A stretch of 64,000 nucleotides of DNA, from NCBI GenBank assembly GCA_905479495.1, contig CAJQMR010000010.1:434001-498000 (forward strand), read 5' to 3'. Of this stretch, positions 1 through 8,523 are shown one piece after another. Position numbers and translations under genes: made by a program. Source of the DNA: an uncultured Anaerolineae bacterium. GTDB taxonomy: Bacteria > Chloroflexota > Anaerolineae > Promineifilales > Promineifilaceae. The notes under the pieces are model-generated. The model searched no databases and had not been told where the DNA came from. It was given only the letters and a program-made list of their open reading frames with translations. The first letter of the stretch is position 1. Every line of letters begins with the position of its first letter.

Positions 1-1240
1 AATAATCCGCAATATCCATCAGCTGATCCAAAATATCGCGTGGATGATTGGCCCGCAGCTTTTGGTTGCGCTTGATGTAATATTCTTGCAGCAGGTAGCG
101 GACACCCTGTTCATCATACTCCACACGCCGCCGCTCACACACCCGCTTAAAGATTTCGCGGTAGCCATCAAACGAAGGCGAGGTTACCTCAATTTTGTGC
201 CGAATGCGGCGCAAAAATGCCTCATCAACCAGATCGCGCGGTGGTAGGTTGGTGGAGAAAACGATCAGCACCTCAAACGGCACCTCCACTTTCCGCCCCG
301 TATGCAGGGCCAAAAAGTCGATTTGCTTTTCCATGGGCACAATCCAGCGGTTCAGCAAATCACGGGGACGCACCTGTTGGCGACCAAAGTCATCAATGAG
401 GAACATGCCACCATTGGCCTTCATTTGGAAGGGGGCTTCATAATATTTGTTGCTGGGATCGTAAATGAGTTCCAGTCCATCCAGCGTCAACTCACCACCC
501 ACCATAATCACCGGCCGCTTAATGCGTATCCAGCGCGCATCCCCCCGGCGTGGCCCCAACTGCCCGGTAGACATCTTACGCTCAATGTCCGGCACGGCCA
601 CATGGTTGATCTCATCAAACACCTTGATAATCTGGCCATCAACCTCCACGGCGTAGGGAATGTACATGTCGCTGGTCAAAATCATACGGCCGATACTTTC
701 CGCAATGGTCGTTTTACCATTTCCGGGCGGCCCATAAAGAAAGATCGACTTCCCAGAGTTGGCGGCTGGACCAATCTTGCCAAAAACAGTCTCTTCCAAA
801 ACCAGATGAGACAGCGACTGCTGCATCATCTTGGGACTCACTTTTAACCGATTGCCGCCTTGGGCTTTGATAGCCGCAACGTAATTATCCCACGGCACAG
901 GTGCCGCCCCTACATAGGTCGTGCGCTCTAACTGCTCGCGGGCACGTTCGGCACCTTTATTCGTGATGGAATATTGATAGGTGGCAGCACCTAATCCACC
1001 CGAACCTTTGACCTCACACATCTGTTCCCGCTTGAGAAATTCCATGATGGTACTCACAACGGTAGCAAACGGTAAATGCATATATTCGGCGATATCATGC
1101 CCGGTTAACTGACCACGAAAATACATGATTTTTAGGGCTAAATCCTGCAAAAAGCCCTGTGACAACCCAGTATCTTCTATTCCTTTTATTGCTGGGGGCT
1201 CCCAGTCAAGCCGCTGTGGACTTGGTCCTGCTGTGCTCAT
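1..1240 (-). CDS. AAA+ family ATPase with N-terminal winged helix (C-terminus cut by window edge)
   Basis: The reading frame opens at the ATG at 1240 and stays open to base 1, so at least 413 residues are present and the C-terminus is missing. Residues about 35-90 read as a winged-helix-like segment. A P-loop GPPGNGKTT begins at residue 170 and a Walker B-like stretch with a double Asp (LIDD) lies near residues 281-285, followed by sensor-like text (FSTNLPP) and an arginine-rich helix. This is an AAA+ ATPase with a nucleic-acid-binding or adaptor-type N-domain. Such proteins occur in many Chloroflexota, but I do not know a defined substrate. The spacer to pyk is 107 bp, so co-transcription is not obvious. 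The ATPase fold is firm; the role is unknown. Confidence 0.8.
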   Translation of the reverse strand, partial: MSTAGPSPQRLDWEPPAIKGIEDTGLSQGFLQDLALKIMYFRGQLTGHDIAEYMHLPFATVVSTIMEFLKREQMCEVKGSGGLGAATYQYSITNKGAERAREQLERTTYVGAAPVPWDNYVAAIKAQGGNRLKVSPKMMQQSLSHLVLEETVFGKIGPAANSGKSIFLYGPPGNGKTTIAESIGRMILTSDMYIPYAVEVDGQIIKVFDEINHVAVPDIERKMSTGQLGPRRGDARWIRIKRPVIMVGGELTLDGLELIYDPSNKYYEAPFQMKANGGMFLIDDFGRQQVRPRDLLNRWIVPMEKQIDFLALHTGRKVEVPFEVLIVFSTNLPPRDLVDEAFLRRIRHKIEVTSPSFDGYREIFKRVCERRRVEYDEQGVRYLLQEYYIKRNQKLRANHPRDILDQLMDIADY

Positions 1241-1347
1241 TTGTCATTCTCCGTGAAATCTGCAACTGCTGTGAACGAATGGAGTGGTAATGGAATTGTA
1301 TTGTAATTCGCCTAAATTATTTTCACAAGGGCATTACAAACTTGTGA

Positions 1348-2760
1348 TTAGGTTATTTCATGAACTTGAATGAGATTGGTTTGGCCCTGCTGGCCAAACG
1401 GAACGCCAGCGGTAATGACGAGTTTGTCGCCGGGGTTTAATTTAAAACGCTGCATGGCTGCGGCCGTTTTTTCCAGCATCTCATCGGTATTGGAAAAATC
1501 TGGCACCAGCACGCACTCCACGCCCCAAACCAAAGAGAGCTTACGCCGTGTCCGTTCCAGGGGCGAAACCGCCATCACCGGGGTCGGTGGCCGGTGGCGA
1601 GCAATCTGGGTGGCTGTGTACCCAGACATGGTCGTGCTTACAATGGCCCGTGCGCCTATTTGCTCGGCTACATCACAACAAGCAGCACTAATCGCTTGGG
1701 TAACGGTATGCGATTCAGCAGATTCGGCCTGCCGCCGATTGCGCCACTCTGTGTACGGGAAGGCACCTTCGATAATCTCGCTAATTTGCTTCATCATCAA
1801 CACTGATTCCACAGGAAAATGACCAGAGGCCGTTTCGCCGGAAAGCATCACAGCGTCGGTGCCATCCAAAATGGCGTTGGCCACATCGCTAGCTTCTGCA
1901 CGCGTTGGCCGAGGATGTTCCACCATGGATTGCAGCATCTGGGTGGCCGTGATGACTGGCTTGCCCACGGCGTTGCACGTGCTGATGATGCGCTTTTGCA
2001 ACAGGGGCACCTCTTGCGGCTGCACTTCAATCCCCAGGTCACCGCGAGCCACCATCATGCCGTCGGCTGCATCTCGGATTTCTTCCAGGTGCTCAATGGC
2101 TTCACTTTTTTCAATTTTGGCGATGATAGGAATGTCTGCCCCTTCCGCTTTCATCAACTCGCGCAGCTCTTCGATGTCCGCGGCCGTTCGCACAAACGAG
2201 AGAGCCACAAAATCTAGCTCTAACTGACACACCAGCTTTAAATCTTCCTTATCTTTGTCGGTAATGCTAGAGATTGGCAAATCGGTGCCGGGAGCATTGA
2301 CGCCTTTACGTGATTCCAACAAGCCAGCCACAGTAGTCATGCAGCGCAGCGCATCACCCATTTTTTCGGCCACAGTGAATTCCACTTCGCCATCGCCAAT
2401 GACCAGGCGCGCGCCTGGCTCAATCACCTCAATAAGGTCTGGATGCGGAAGATGGATCATGGCGGGCTGCCCACGGTGGGGAGTCAGGACAACTTCTTCA
2501 CCCAACGAGAGCTGGATACCGCCTGTTTTTACATGCCCCAGGCGAATTTTAGGGCCTTGCAAGTCACCAAGGATGCCCAGAACCTTATTTTCGCTCTCGG
2601 CGACTTCACGGAGCATTTTGACAGTTTTGGTGTGCTGTTCATGGTTACCGTGGGAAAAGTTGACACGAGCCACACGCATGCCAGCGGCAATCATGCGGCG
2701 AATGGTTTCGGGGCTGTTAGAAGCGGGGCCAATGGTAGCGACAATCTTTGTTCGGGCCAT
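1348..2760 (-). CDS. pyk: Pyruvate kinase
   Basis: This 470-residue protein is a full-length pyruvate kinase, which converts phosphoenolpyruvate and ADP to pyruvate and ATP in the last step of glycolysis. The N-terminus carries TKIVATIGPAS and the RVNFSHG segment. The active-site block IIAKIEKSEAIEHL and the metal/phosphate block MVARGDLGIEV are intact, as is the later ATQMLQSM motif. The protein ends after the regular allosteric C-domain, with no extra PEP-utiliser-like domain. The ATG at 2760 is preceded by AAGGAA five bases upstream, which supports this start. The enzyme is cytosolic and probably transcribed alone. Confidence 0.97.
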   Translation of the reverse strand: MARTKIVATIGPASNSPETIRRMIAAGMRVARVNFSHGNHEQHTKTVKMLREVAESENKVLGILGDLQGPKIRLGHVKTGGIQLSLGEEVVLTPHRGQPAMIHLPHPDLIEVIEPGARLVIGDGEVEFTVAEKMGDALRCMTTVAGLLESRKGVNAPGTDLPISSITDKDKEDLKLVCQLELDFVALSFVRTAADIEELRELMKAEGADIPIIAKIEKSEAIEHLEEIRDAADGMMVARGDLGIEVQPQEVPLLQKRIISTCNAVGKPVITATQMLQSMVEHPRPTRAEASDVANAILDGTDAVMLSGETASGHFPVESVLMMKQISEIIEGAFPYTEWRNRRQAESAESHTVTQAISAACCDVAEQIGARAIVSTTMSGYTATQIARHRPPTPVMAVSPLERTRRKLSLVWGVECVLVPDFSNTDEMLEKTAAAMQRFKLNPGDKLVITAGVPFGQQGQTNLIQVHEIT

Positions 2761-2949
2761 ATGATTTCCTTGCTATAGTTTCAAGTGTCGATTCGTGGTT
2801 AATGGTATCCCAAGCAGATAACCCTAACAACTTGGATTCGTTCTGGTATTTAATATTGGAGATGTGGGAGGGGTGAGGTACGGCCGTTTACCTCATCGAC
2901 CTATCCATTGAAGACGGAGCATCCTCAACTGCAATGATCAACGAAAGAT

Positions 2950-3864
2950 TTATTCCTGAGTGCCAAGCAAAACTTCAACCTGCTTGTCCGCACGGTAGCT
3001 GCTGCGCACCAAAGGACCACTTTCTACCCAGCGGAAGCCCATCTCGGTCCCAATTTGCTTGAGCTGGGCAAACTCTTCTGGCGTGTAGTAGCGGTCAATA
3101 GGCCAATGCTTGCGGGTGGGCTGCAAATATTGACCGATGGTCAAAATATCGACGCCCCAGCTGCGTAAATCTTGTAGAGTAGCCAACAGTTCGTCCCAGG
3201 TTTCACCCAGACCCACCATGATGCCGCTCTTGGTGAGCAAGTCGGGCGCCATTTGCTTGGCATTGCTAAGGGTAGCCTTGGCCCATTCGTATTTGTCCTG
3301 CGGCTGGATGGTGCGGAAGAGGCGTTCGACGGTTTCCACGTTGTGGTTGAGGATTTCCGGGCGGGCATCCATGACAGTTTGCAGGGCGTCACGGCTGCCC
3401 TTGAAGTCGGGGATCAGCACCTCGATAGAGCAGCCAAGCTGCACCTCACGGATGCGGTTGATGCAGGCGGCAAAGATGGGTGCACCGCCGTCTTCCCGTT
3501 CGTCTCGGTTGACAGAGGTAATGACAACGTGCTTTAGATTCATGGCACGCACAGCCTGGGCAACGCGTTCCGGCTCGGCCCAATCCATGGGTAACGGCCG
3601 TCCCGTTTTCACGTCACAAAAATGGCAGCTGCGGGTGCAAATATCGCCCATAATCAGGAAGGTAGCAGTGCCCGATCCCCAGCATTCGCCGATGTTGGGA
3701 CAGCGCGCTTCTTCGCAAACGGTGTGCAGCTCCTTGCGGCGCATCAGCCCCTTGAGGCTGCGATAGTTGTCGTTGACGTCGTGAATATTGCGGACTTTGA
3801 TCCAGGACGGCCGTCTTTGCGGCTTAGATGTCTCTTTAATTGAATCTAACGGTATGCGAGCCAT
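2950..3864 (-). CDS. lipA: Lipoyl synthase (radical SAM)
   Basis: LipA inserts two sulfurs into octanoyl groups on lipoyl domains of 2-oxoacid dehydrogenase or glycine cleavage complexes. In this 304-residue protein the auxiliary cluster cysteines are C50, C55 and C61 ([12 protein letters not shown]) and the radical-SAM cysteines are C76, C80 and C83 (CTRSCHFC). The C-terminal RSSY motif, whose serine ligates the sacrificial cluster, is also present. The start at 3864 has AAGGTG upstream and overlaps the end of lipB by 19 bp, so the two genes are translationally linked with lipB first. A lipoyl-dependent E1 gene lies elsewhere in the window (37557). Confidence 0.97.
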   Translation of the reverse strand: MARIPLDSIKETSKPQRRPSWIKVRNIHDVNDNYRSLKGLMRRKELHTVCEEARCPNIGECWGSGTATFLIMGDICTRSCHFCDVKTGRPLPMDWAEPERVAQAVRAMNLKHVVITSVNRDEREDGGAPIFAACINRIREVQLGCSIEVLIPDFKGSRDALQTVMDARPEILNHNVETVERLFRTIQPQDKYEWAKATLSNAKQMAPDLLTKSGIMVGLGETWDELLATLQDLRSWGVDILTIGQYLQPTRKHWPIDRYYTPEEFAQLKQIGTEMGFRWVESGPLVRSSYRADKQVEVLLGTQE

Positions 3865-4547
3865 GTTTCACCTTCGTGGATTTGAACCTGAAAAATAGTG
3901 GAAAAAGCGGTAATAATGTGGGGCAGAACGTCAGCGACAGTGATTGGCTCCTGCAAAAGTTGGGCCATACTCACCACGCCGTGATCTTGAATACCGCAAG
4001 GGATGATATTATTAAAATACGTGAGATTAGGATTGACGTTGAGGGCAAAACCGTGGCTGGTGATGCCCCCTCTTTGGATGCGCACACCAATGGCGGCAAT
4101 CTTGTTTAGCCCAACGGCCGTTTCTACCCAAACGCCACGATGGCCAGCAAAACGTTGGGCCGCGATGCCAAATGGGGCCAATGCTTGAATGAGCACTTCT
4201 TCTAAATCGTTCACGTAGCGCTGCACCATTCCCAGGCCAGGCTGGTCATACACCCGTTTTAACGAGAGGATAGGGTAGCCTACCAATTGGCCTGGGCCAT
4301 GATAGGTGATGTCGCCGCCCCGGTCCACCTGGTAAAAGGCAATGCCGCGCTCATTCAGTTCGTCTTCAGTGAGGAGGAGGTTTTCTAAACGGCCGTTTCG
4401 CCCTAAAGTGTACGTTGGCGGATGCTCCAACAGCAGCAGCTTGTTCGTCAAATCCGGGGCAACTATGCGCTCTGCCACCAGCGCTTTTTGTTGTTCCCAG
4501 GCCACCAGATAATCAACTTGTTCTAACCACGCCACATCAATATGCAT
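3846..4547 (-). CDS. lipB: Octanoyl-ACP:protein octanoyltransferase
   Basis: LipB moves octanoate from acyl carrier protein to the lysine of lipoyl domains, giving the substrate of LipA. The [17 protein letters not shown] block, the lysine motif NKIAAIGVR and the catalytic cysteine region IIPCGI are all present. I place the start at the ATG at 4547 because GGGAG sits eight bases upstream; the frame is open 13 codons further but that stretch lies in a terminator hairpin. The resulting 233 residues match the usual family length. The 3' end overlaps lipA by 19 bp. Confidence 0.95.
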   Translation of the reverse strand: MHIDVAWLEQVDYLVAWEQQKALVAERIVAPDLTNKLLLLEHPPTYTLGRNGRLENLLLTEDELNERGIAFYQVDRGGDITYHGPGQLVGYPILSLKRVYDQPGLGMVQRYVNDLEEVLIQALAPFGIAAQRFAGHRGVWVETAVGLNKIAAIGVRIQRGGITSHGFALNVNPNLTYFNNIIPCGIQDHGVVSMAQLLQEPITVADVLPHIITAFSTIFQVQIHEGETWLAYR

Positions 4548-4560
4548 CAATTTTGCTCCC

Positions 4561-4609
4561 AAAAAATAACGGCCGTATTCTAGCACAATTTTGGCAGAAT
4601 ACGGCCGTT
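4561..4609 (-). terminator. Rho-independent terminator made from two ACGGCCGT palindromes
   Basis: A perfect 14-bp inverted repeat (AACGGCCGTATTCT at 4568-4581, its complement at 4596-4609) encloses a 14-base loop. On the minus strand the stem is followed by a run of six T, as expected for intrinsic termination of the gene at 4647. Each arm contains one copy of the window-wide palindrome. Confidence 0.65.
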
Positions 4610-4646
4610 TATCTCAATGGGAATGACAATTATTTACTCAAAAAAT

Positions 4647-5069
4647 TTAATTCACGGCACAAGGATACGCCAATATGACACTTTCGTTATCTTCATCCAA
4701 TGAAAAAGAACCGTAAGACCACAAGAATGTCCCCAATCCTAGAGGCCTAGCTACAAAATCTGCACTCGCGCCCTTAAAATCGCCTTCTTTAATATCTACA
4801 TGAACCGATTTGCCAGAATTGATCCAAACCCCTCTGTCTGAATACCTAACAGCATCGAAATCTCCTATGAGAAGGATTGATTGCTCAAATGAGCCATCCT
4901 CCGCGAACCACCATTTATGAAAAGGATAGCCAGCACACCACTTAGTGCGAGTCAACTCGTTATTGGAAATAGGAAATGGGAAGCAAAGGAAGAAGATGAA
5001 TAACAAAATCAAAATGCCAAATAGACGCTTTTTTTGCTGGCGAACCCAGAGCAAAAGCTTTTTGAACAT
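4647..5069 (-). CDS. Small membrane-anchored protein of unknown function
   Basis: This reads as 140 residues from the ATG at 5069; a TTG four codons earlier is also possible, but the G-rich stretch that would serve as ribosome binding site lies between them. A lysine/arginine-rich N-terminus precedes a strongly hydrophobic segment at about residues 17-33, so the rest is probably outside the membrane with an N-in anchor. The remainder is Trp- and Asp-rich, with no motif I recognise, and looks like a small beta-rich domain. It precedes lipB on the same strand but is separated by a terminator. Confidence 0.6.
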   Translation of the reverse strand: MFKKLLLWVRQQKKRLFGILILLFIFFLCFPFPISNNELTRTKWCAGYPFHKWWFAEDGSFEQSILLIGDFDAVRYSDRGVWINSGKSVHVDIKEGDFKGASADFVARPLGLGTFLWSYGSFSLDEDNESVILAYPCAVN

Positions 5070-5088
5070 CCTGTCCCCCAAAAACGGT

Positions 5089-5136
5089 GGTCAGGAATCA
5101 ACTGATTACCGACCACCGATTACTGAATACCGATCA
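5089..5136. repeat. Intergenic word repeat (GATTACCGA-type)
   Basis: The spacer after the CpXC gene holds stuttered copies of a short word: CTGATTACCGA, CCGATTACTGA and ATACCGATCAC follow one another. It overlaps the CpXC stop codon. It resembles, in style but not sequence, the word repeats at 22423, 24058, 35495 and 44617. Confidence 0.5.
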
Positions 5137-6471
5137 CAGCCTCGCCTGGATGAGCGTTTTTACGGATTGCAGACGGCCGTTCAAATCATCCTGCCCCTGA
5201 TCACCCGCCTGCTCCATCACCTGGTCAATCAACTGTATCAAATCGTCCGAGACAAACTGCGCATTTTCATCCAGCAGCTGTACCTGCTCTTCAGGCGATT
5301 CAGAGCGTACCAGCTCGTTCAGTAACTGCACGTGCGGCGGCAGCGTGCGCTCCATCTGCGCGTAAATCAGGCTGTGAATCTCGTTCAATGCCTGGAACTG
5401 GGGTATGTCGTTCTTTTGCTCCGCCTCGTTCATTCTAGCGGTCAGCACAGCCATAAATGCTTCATCAATCTTTTGCGCATTTTCTGCCAGCGCCTGGTTC
5501 TTGTCTGGCGCTTCTAAAATGACGTTGAGCGTATCCATTGCCGCCTGCATCATGTTTTTAGACTGCTCTTGCATCCCCTCATAAAGCTTCAGCAAATCAG
5601 CGCGTAAGGCCGTCAGACGCGCCACAGCGGCTTTGTCACCTGCCTGCTCCAGCTTCTCGATTTCGGCCGTGAACAGGTTAAAAAATTCATACTGCAAGGC
5701 ACCTTGGCCCGCCATCACCAGGGCATCAACCACATGCGGCTGCTCCTGGTTGGCGATGATGTGGGCCACCAACATAGCTGGTGACAGGCCACCTTGCTGT
5801 TTGGCTTCACGGCTCAGCTTGTGCAGGGCCATTTGCTGCTGCTCCATACGCTGACCAGCCGGCGTTTCCGTCATCAAGCGTGCCCGTAAGTTAGTGATCT
5901 TGACCATTTGCTGGTTGTCCTGCATTTGGGACGCCATATCGACAAACTGTTGCAGCATGGCAAAAAAGGTTTCATCAATTTCATCTGCGCGTTCAGCCAG
6001 CAGCACGTCCTGCACGTCTTTATCTGCCCGGATGAGCGTTTGCAGCAGTTCAGACTGTTTCTTTTGCCGGGCAATCATTTCGGGCGTGATACCCTCGGTT
6101 TCCAGCACTTTTTCCATAAAAGTTTGCCAGTTCAGCATAATTTGGGGCTGGAACATGTAGGCGCGGCGCTCTTCAGGCGGCATGTCCTCCATCACCTGCT
6201 TGGTCAGCTGGCCAATCATCTGCTCACGCTGCATGGTATTCAGATTCAGTTCTTGAGGCACATGCACCATAAACATTTCATGGTCAGCATCGTGGAACAG
6301 TAAAATAGTGGCCATTTGGCCGCCCGCGCCGCAGTTGGGGCAAACGGCGACGTTGAGCTGGCCATTCAACAACTGCTGCTTGAGCTGGGGGGTATGTTTG
6401 GAATCAACGACCTGGTGCACCTCGGCCGAATAGGGCGTGCCACATTGCGGGCACGTAAGTTGTGTGTGCAT
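5134..6471 (-). CDS. CpXC domain protein
   Basis: The first 60 residues carry two CPxC pairs, C7/C10 (CPQC) and C44/C47 (CPNC), the zinc-ribbon-like signature of the CpXC family. The other 380 residues are almost entirely helical and rich in Gln, Glu and Met, with many MQ/EQ stretches suggesting long helical hairpins or coiled coil. The total is 445 residues, with no signal peptide or membrane segment. The ATG at 6471 has AAGGAG eight bases upstream. The family has no established biochemical function to my knowledge. It lies downstream of the histidine kinase on the same strand, 79 bp away, with a hairpin between. Confidence 0.85.
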   Translation of the reverse strand: MHTQLTCPQCGTPYSAEVHQVVDSKHTPQLKQQLLNGQLNVAVCPNCGAGGQMATILLFHDADHEMFMVHVPQELNLNTMQREQMIGQLTKQVMEDMPPEERRAYMFQPQIMLNWQTFMEKVLETEGITPEMIARQKKQSELLQTLIRADKDVQDVLLAERADEIDETFFAMLQQFVDMASQMQDNQQMVKITNLRARLMTETPAGQRMEQQQMALHKLSREAKQQGGLSPAMLVAHIIANQEQPHVVDALVMAGQGALQYEFFNLFTAEIEKLEQAGDKAAVARLTALRADLLKLYEGMQEQSKNMMQAAMDTLNVILEAPDKNQALAENAQKIDEAFMAVLTARMNEAEQKNDIPQFQALNEIHSLIYAQMERTLPPHVQLLNELVRSESPEEQVQLLDENAQFVSDDLIQLIDQVMEQAGDQGQDDLNGRLQSVKTLIQARL

Positions 6472-6503
6472 AATTGCTCCTTAAAAGCGGCCAATGGTTT
6501 ATT

Positions 6504-6536
6504 GTTGGTGGCTAGTAAATAAAACTAGCCGCCAAC
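6504..6536 (-). terminator. Hairpin between histidine kinase and CpXC genes
   Basis: GTTGGTGGCTAGT pairs with ACTAGCCGCCAAC with one mismatch around a 7-base A-rich loop. The surrounding spacer repeats GGC-TAG-type words. There is no clean T-run after it on either strand, so it may be a repeat element or transcript-processing site rather than an intrinsic terminator. Confidence 0.4.
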
Positions 6537-6550
6537 CACCAGCCACTGAT

Positions 6551-8146
6551 TTAATTTCTTGGTAAGGAAAAGGTGAAGGTGGTACCGTGACCCTCAGGAT
6601 TTTTGTGAAACCAGATACGGCCGTTATGCGCCTCAATAATTGCTTTGCAGAGGAACAAACCCAGGCCAGTGCCTTCTGTTTTGCGGCTTAGGGCATTGTC
6701 TAGCCGCGAAAATTTTTGGAAAATACGATGCTGCTCATGATCCGGAATGCCAATGCCACTATCCCGTACCGCAACGGTCACATGCTGCGGATGAATTTCC
6801 CCGCGAATAAGAATATCACCACCGTCAGGCGAATATTTAATCGCGTTGCTAATCAGGTTATTCATCACCTGCCCCAGCCGCCGCTCATCACCCCAAATAG
6901 GGGGAAAATCCTCAGCAAACTGCACCTGGATTTGATGCTTGTCTGTTTGATTACGAAATTTACGTGCCGTGTTTTCTACGACGCGATTGAGCTGTACGTC
7001 CTCGCTCACTTCTAGATTAAACGTGCCGGCCTGCAAACGAGACACCTCCAGCAAGCTGTCAATCAAATCTGTTAGATTATCCGCTTCTTCTTCAATGACG
7101 GCCAGAGAATCTTGTATGATTTCCGGCGACCAGTTGGCATCCTGCCGCCTTAGCGTGCCCGCATACCCTTTAATGATAGAAACGGGCGTTTTCAGCTCAT
7201 GGCTTACCACGGAGATGAATGTCTTTTGCAGCGCTTCTTCTTCGCGGTAACGGGTCAGATCGCGTACGTTGGCAATGATGTCAGTCATACGGCCGTCTGC
7301 ATCCATCAGTGGCGCGTACGTAATACCCAAATTGATGCGCTGACCGTCGGCGGTTTCGTCTTGTTCGTTTAACGGCCGTTGCATGTCGCCTTCCACATAC
7401 AGATGTGCCGCACCCGGTAACGGCCAGCCATTGGCCAATGCCTGATGCAAATCCATATCCGTCTTTAACGACAGCCATTTGAAGACATCTTCATGGTGCT
7501 GCCCAATGACCTCATCCGGCGGTCTGCCAACCATGCGGCTCAACGCCTTGTTAAAGTCCGTTATGCGCAAGGATTGGTCTAAAATCATCACGCCGTCCGC
7601 ATTTTGTTGAATAATCGCGTCAAGACGCTGCTTTTCTTTGTTAACCTGCTCGTACAAACGGGCATTTTTCACGGCAATCGCAGCCTGCTCGGCAAAGCTC
7701 CTCAGCAACGAAACTGCATCATTGGGCAAATGATACGGCGTCCCAGAGAGAAAAACATAAATCAGACCAATTGTTTCGCCACCGCTCACCATTGGCAGGC
7801 GAACCATTTGCGTAAACCCCAAATTCGAGCGTTGGGCAATGGTTTGCAAACGGCGCGTTAACTCAGCCTCTTGTTCAGTAGTATCCAATGGAGGAATATC
7901 GCGCAGCAGCGGGGCAAAATGGTCCACCATGGGTGCTGGAATGCCATAAACGGCCGCAACCCGCACGCTGTCCAGTTCTGGGTGATGCAAAGCAATCATC
8001 CCTGCCTTGCCCGCCACTAACTCCACAGCGGCACGCAGAATAATACGCAAAACGTCCTGCAAATCCAGCTCGGCCGTAATGGCCCGGGAAATAGCCAACA
8101 GATATTCTCTTTGCAGAATGCGAACGTCTACTAATCCACGTGCCAT
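6551..8146 (-). CDS. Sensor histidine kinase (GAF-PAS-HisKA-HATPase)
   Basis: A cytosolic 531-residue sensor kinase. Residues about 15-165 form a GAF domain ending in a helix rich in Ala, 175-290 a PAS domain (ADGVMILDQSLRITDFN), and then the kinase core: H-box SHELKTP with phospho-acceptor H316, N-box NNLISNAIKYSP, G1 DSGIGIP and G2 GTGLGLFLCK, all intact. No transmembrane segment or response regulator domain is present. I start at the ATG at 8146; a GTG 15 codons upstream gives an unlikely charged extension. No partner response regulator gene lies next to it. Confidence 0.92.
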   Translation of the reverse strand: MARGLVDVRILQREYLLAISRAITAELDLQDVLRIILRAAVELVAGKAGMIALHHPELDSVRVAAVYGIPAPMVDHFAPLLRDIPPLDTTEQEAELTRRLQTIAQRSNLGFTQMVRLPMVSGGETIGLIYVFLSGTPYHLPNDAVSLLRSFAEQAAIAVKNARLYEQVNKEKQRLDAIIQQNADGVMILDQSLRITDFNKALSRMVGRPPDEVIGQHHEDVFKWLSLKTDMDLHQALANGWPLPGAAHLYVEGDMQRPLNEQDETADGQRINLGITYAPLMDADGRMTDIIANVRDLTRYREEEALQKTFISVVSHELKTPVSIIKGYAGTLRRQDANWSPEIIQDSLAVIEEEADNLTDLIDSLLEVSRLQAGTFNLEVSEDVQLNRVVENTARKFRNQTDKHQIQVQFAEDFPPIWGDERRLGQVMNNLISNAIKYSPDGGDILIRGEIHPQHVTVAVRDSGIGIPDHEQHRIFQKFSRLDNALSRKTEGTGLGLFLCKAIIEAHNGRIWFHKNPEGHGTTFTFSLPRN

Positions 8147-8523
8147 ACAATAACTCTTTGAGTTTTCCTCTCTATTCCCGCTTCTCCGCACTTATTCAAC
8201 TTCGCAGAAGCCAATCAATGATTGTAACATATTTAGCGGCCGTTCCGAATCAATGGGAGTGACGAATTCAGAAGGCTGCTTTAAGCCCGTTTGTCTATTA
8301 AAACGCAAGGCCTTTATCCTGCGAATGGGCAATTGGCAGGCAAAACAGGGATTAAATCTAGCACAACGGCATTATAGTTGCGTAAACACACTCGAGAATT
8401 GGCGCAAATAAGCACACAAATTCGGGATGAATGTCCCCAACTTGCCAAAAATTATCCCATTATGGCCAAAATACGTTATTATGAGCACGATCTTTACAAT
8501 GCGCCCTAAAAGGAGTTTGGTGT
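8147..8523. other. Divergent spacer between kinase and GNAT genes
   Basis: This 377-bp non-coding gap separates two divergent genes and must contain both promoters. I find no hexamer pair good enough to call on either strand and no credible small ORF. The only clear signal is AAGGAG immediately before 8524. Confidence 0.5.

Noticed and set aside
302..847. A 181-codon plus-strand frame opposite the AAA+ ATPase
   Set aside because: Antisense to the conserved Walker motifs; composition typical of a shadow frame.
8380..8523. Promoter hexamers upstream of the GNAT fusion gene
   Set aside because: Possible boxes (TTGCCA, TTATTAT) are at unacceptable spacing.
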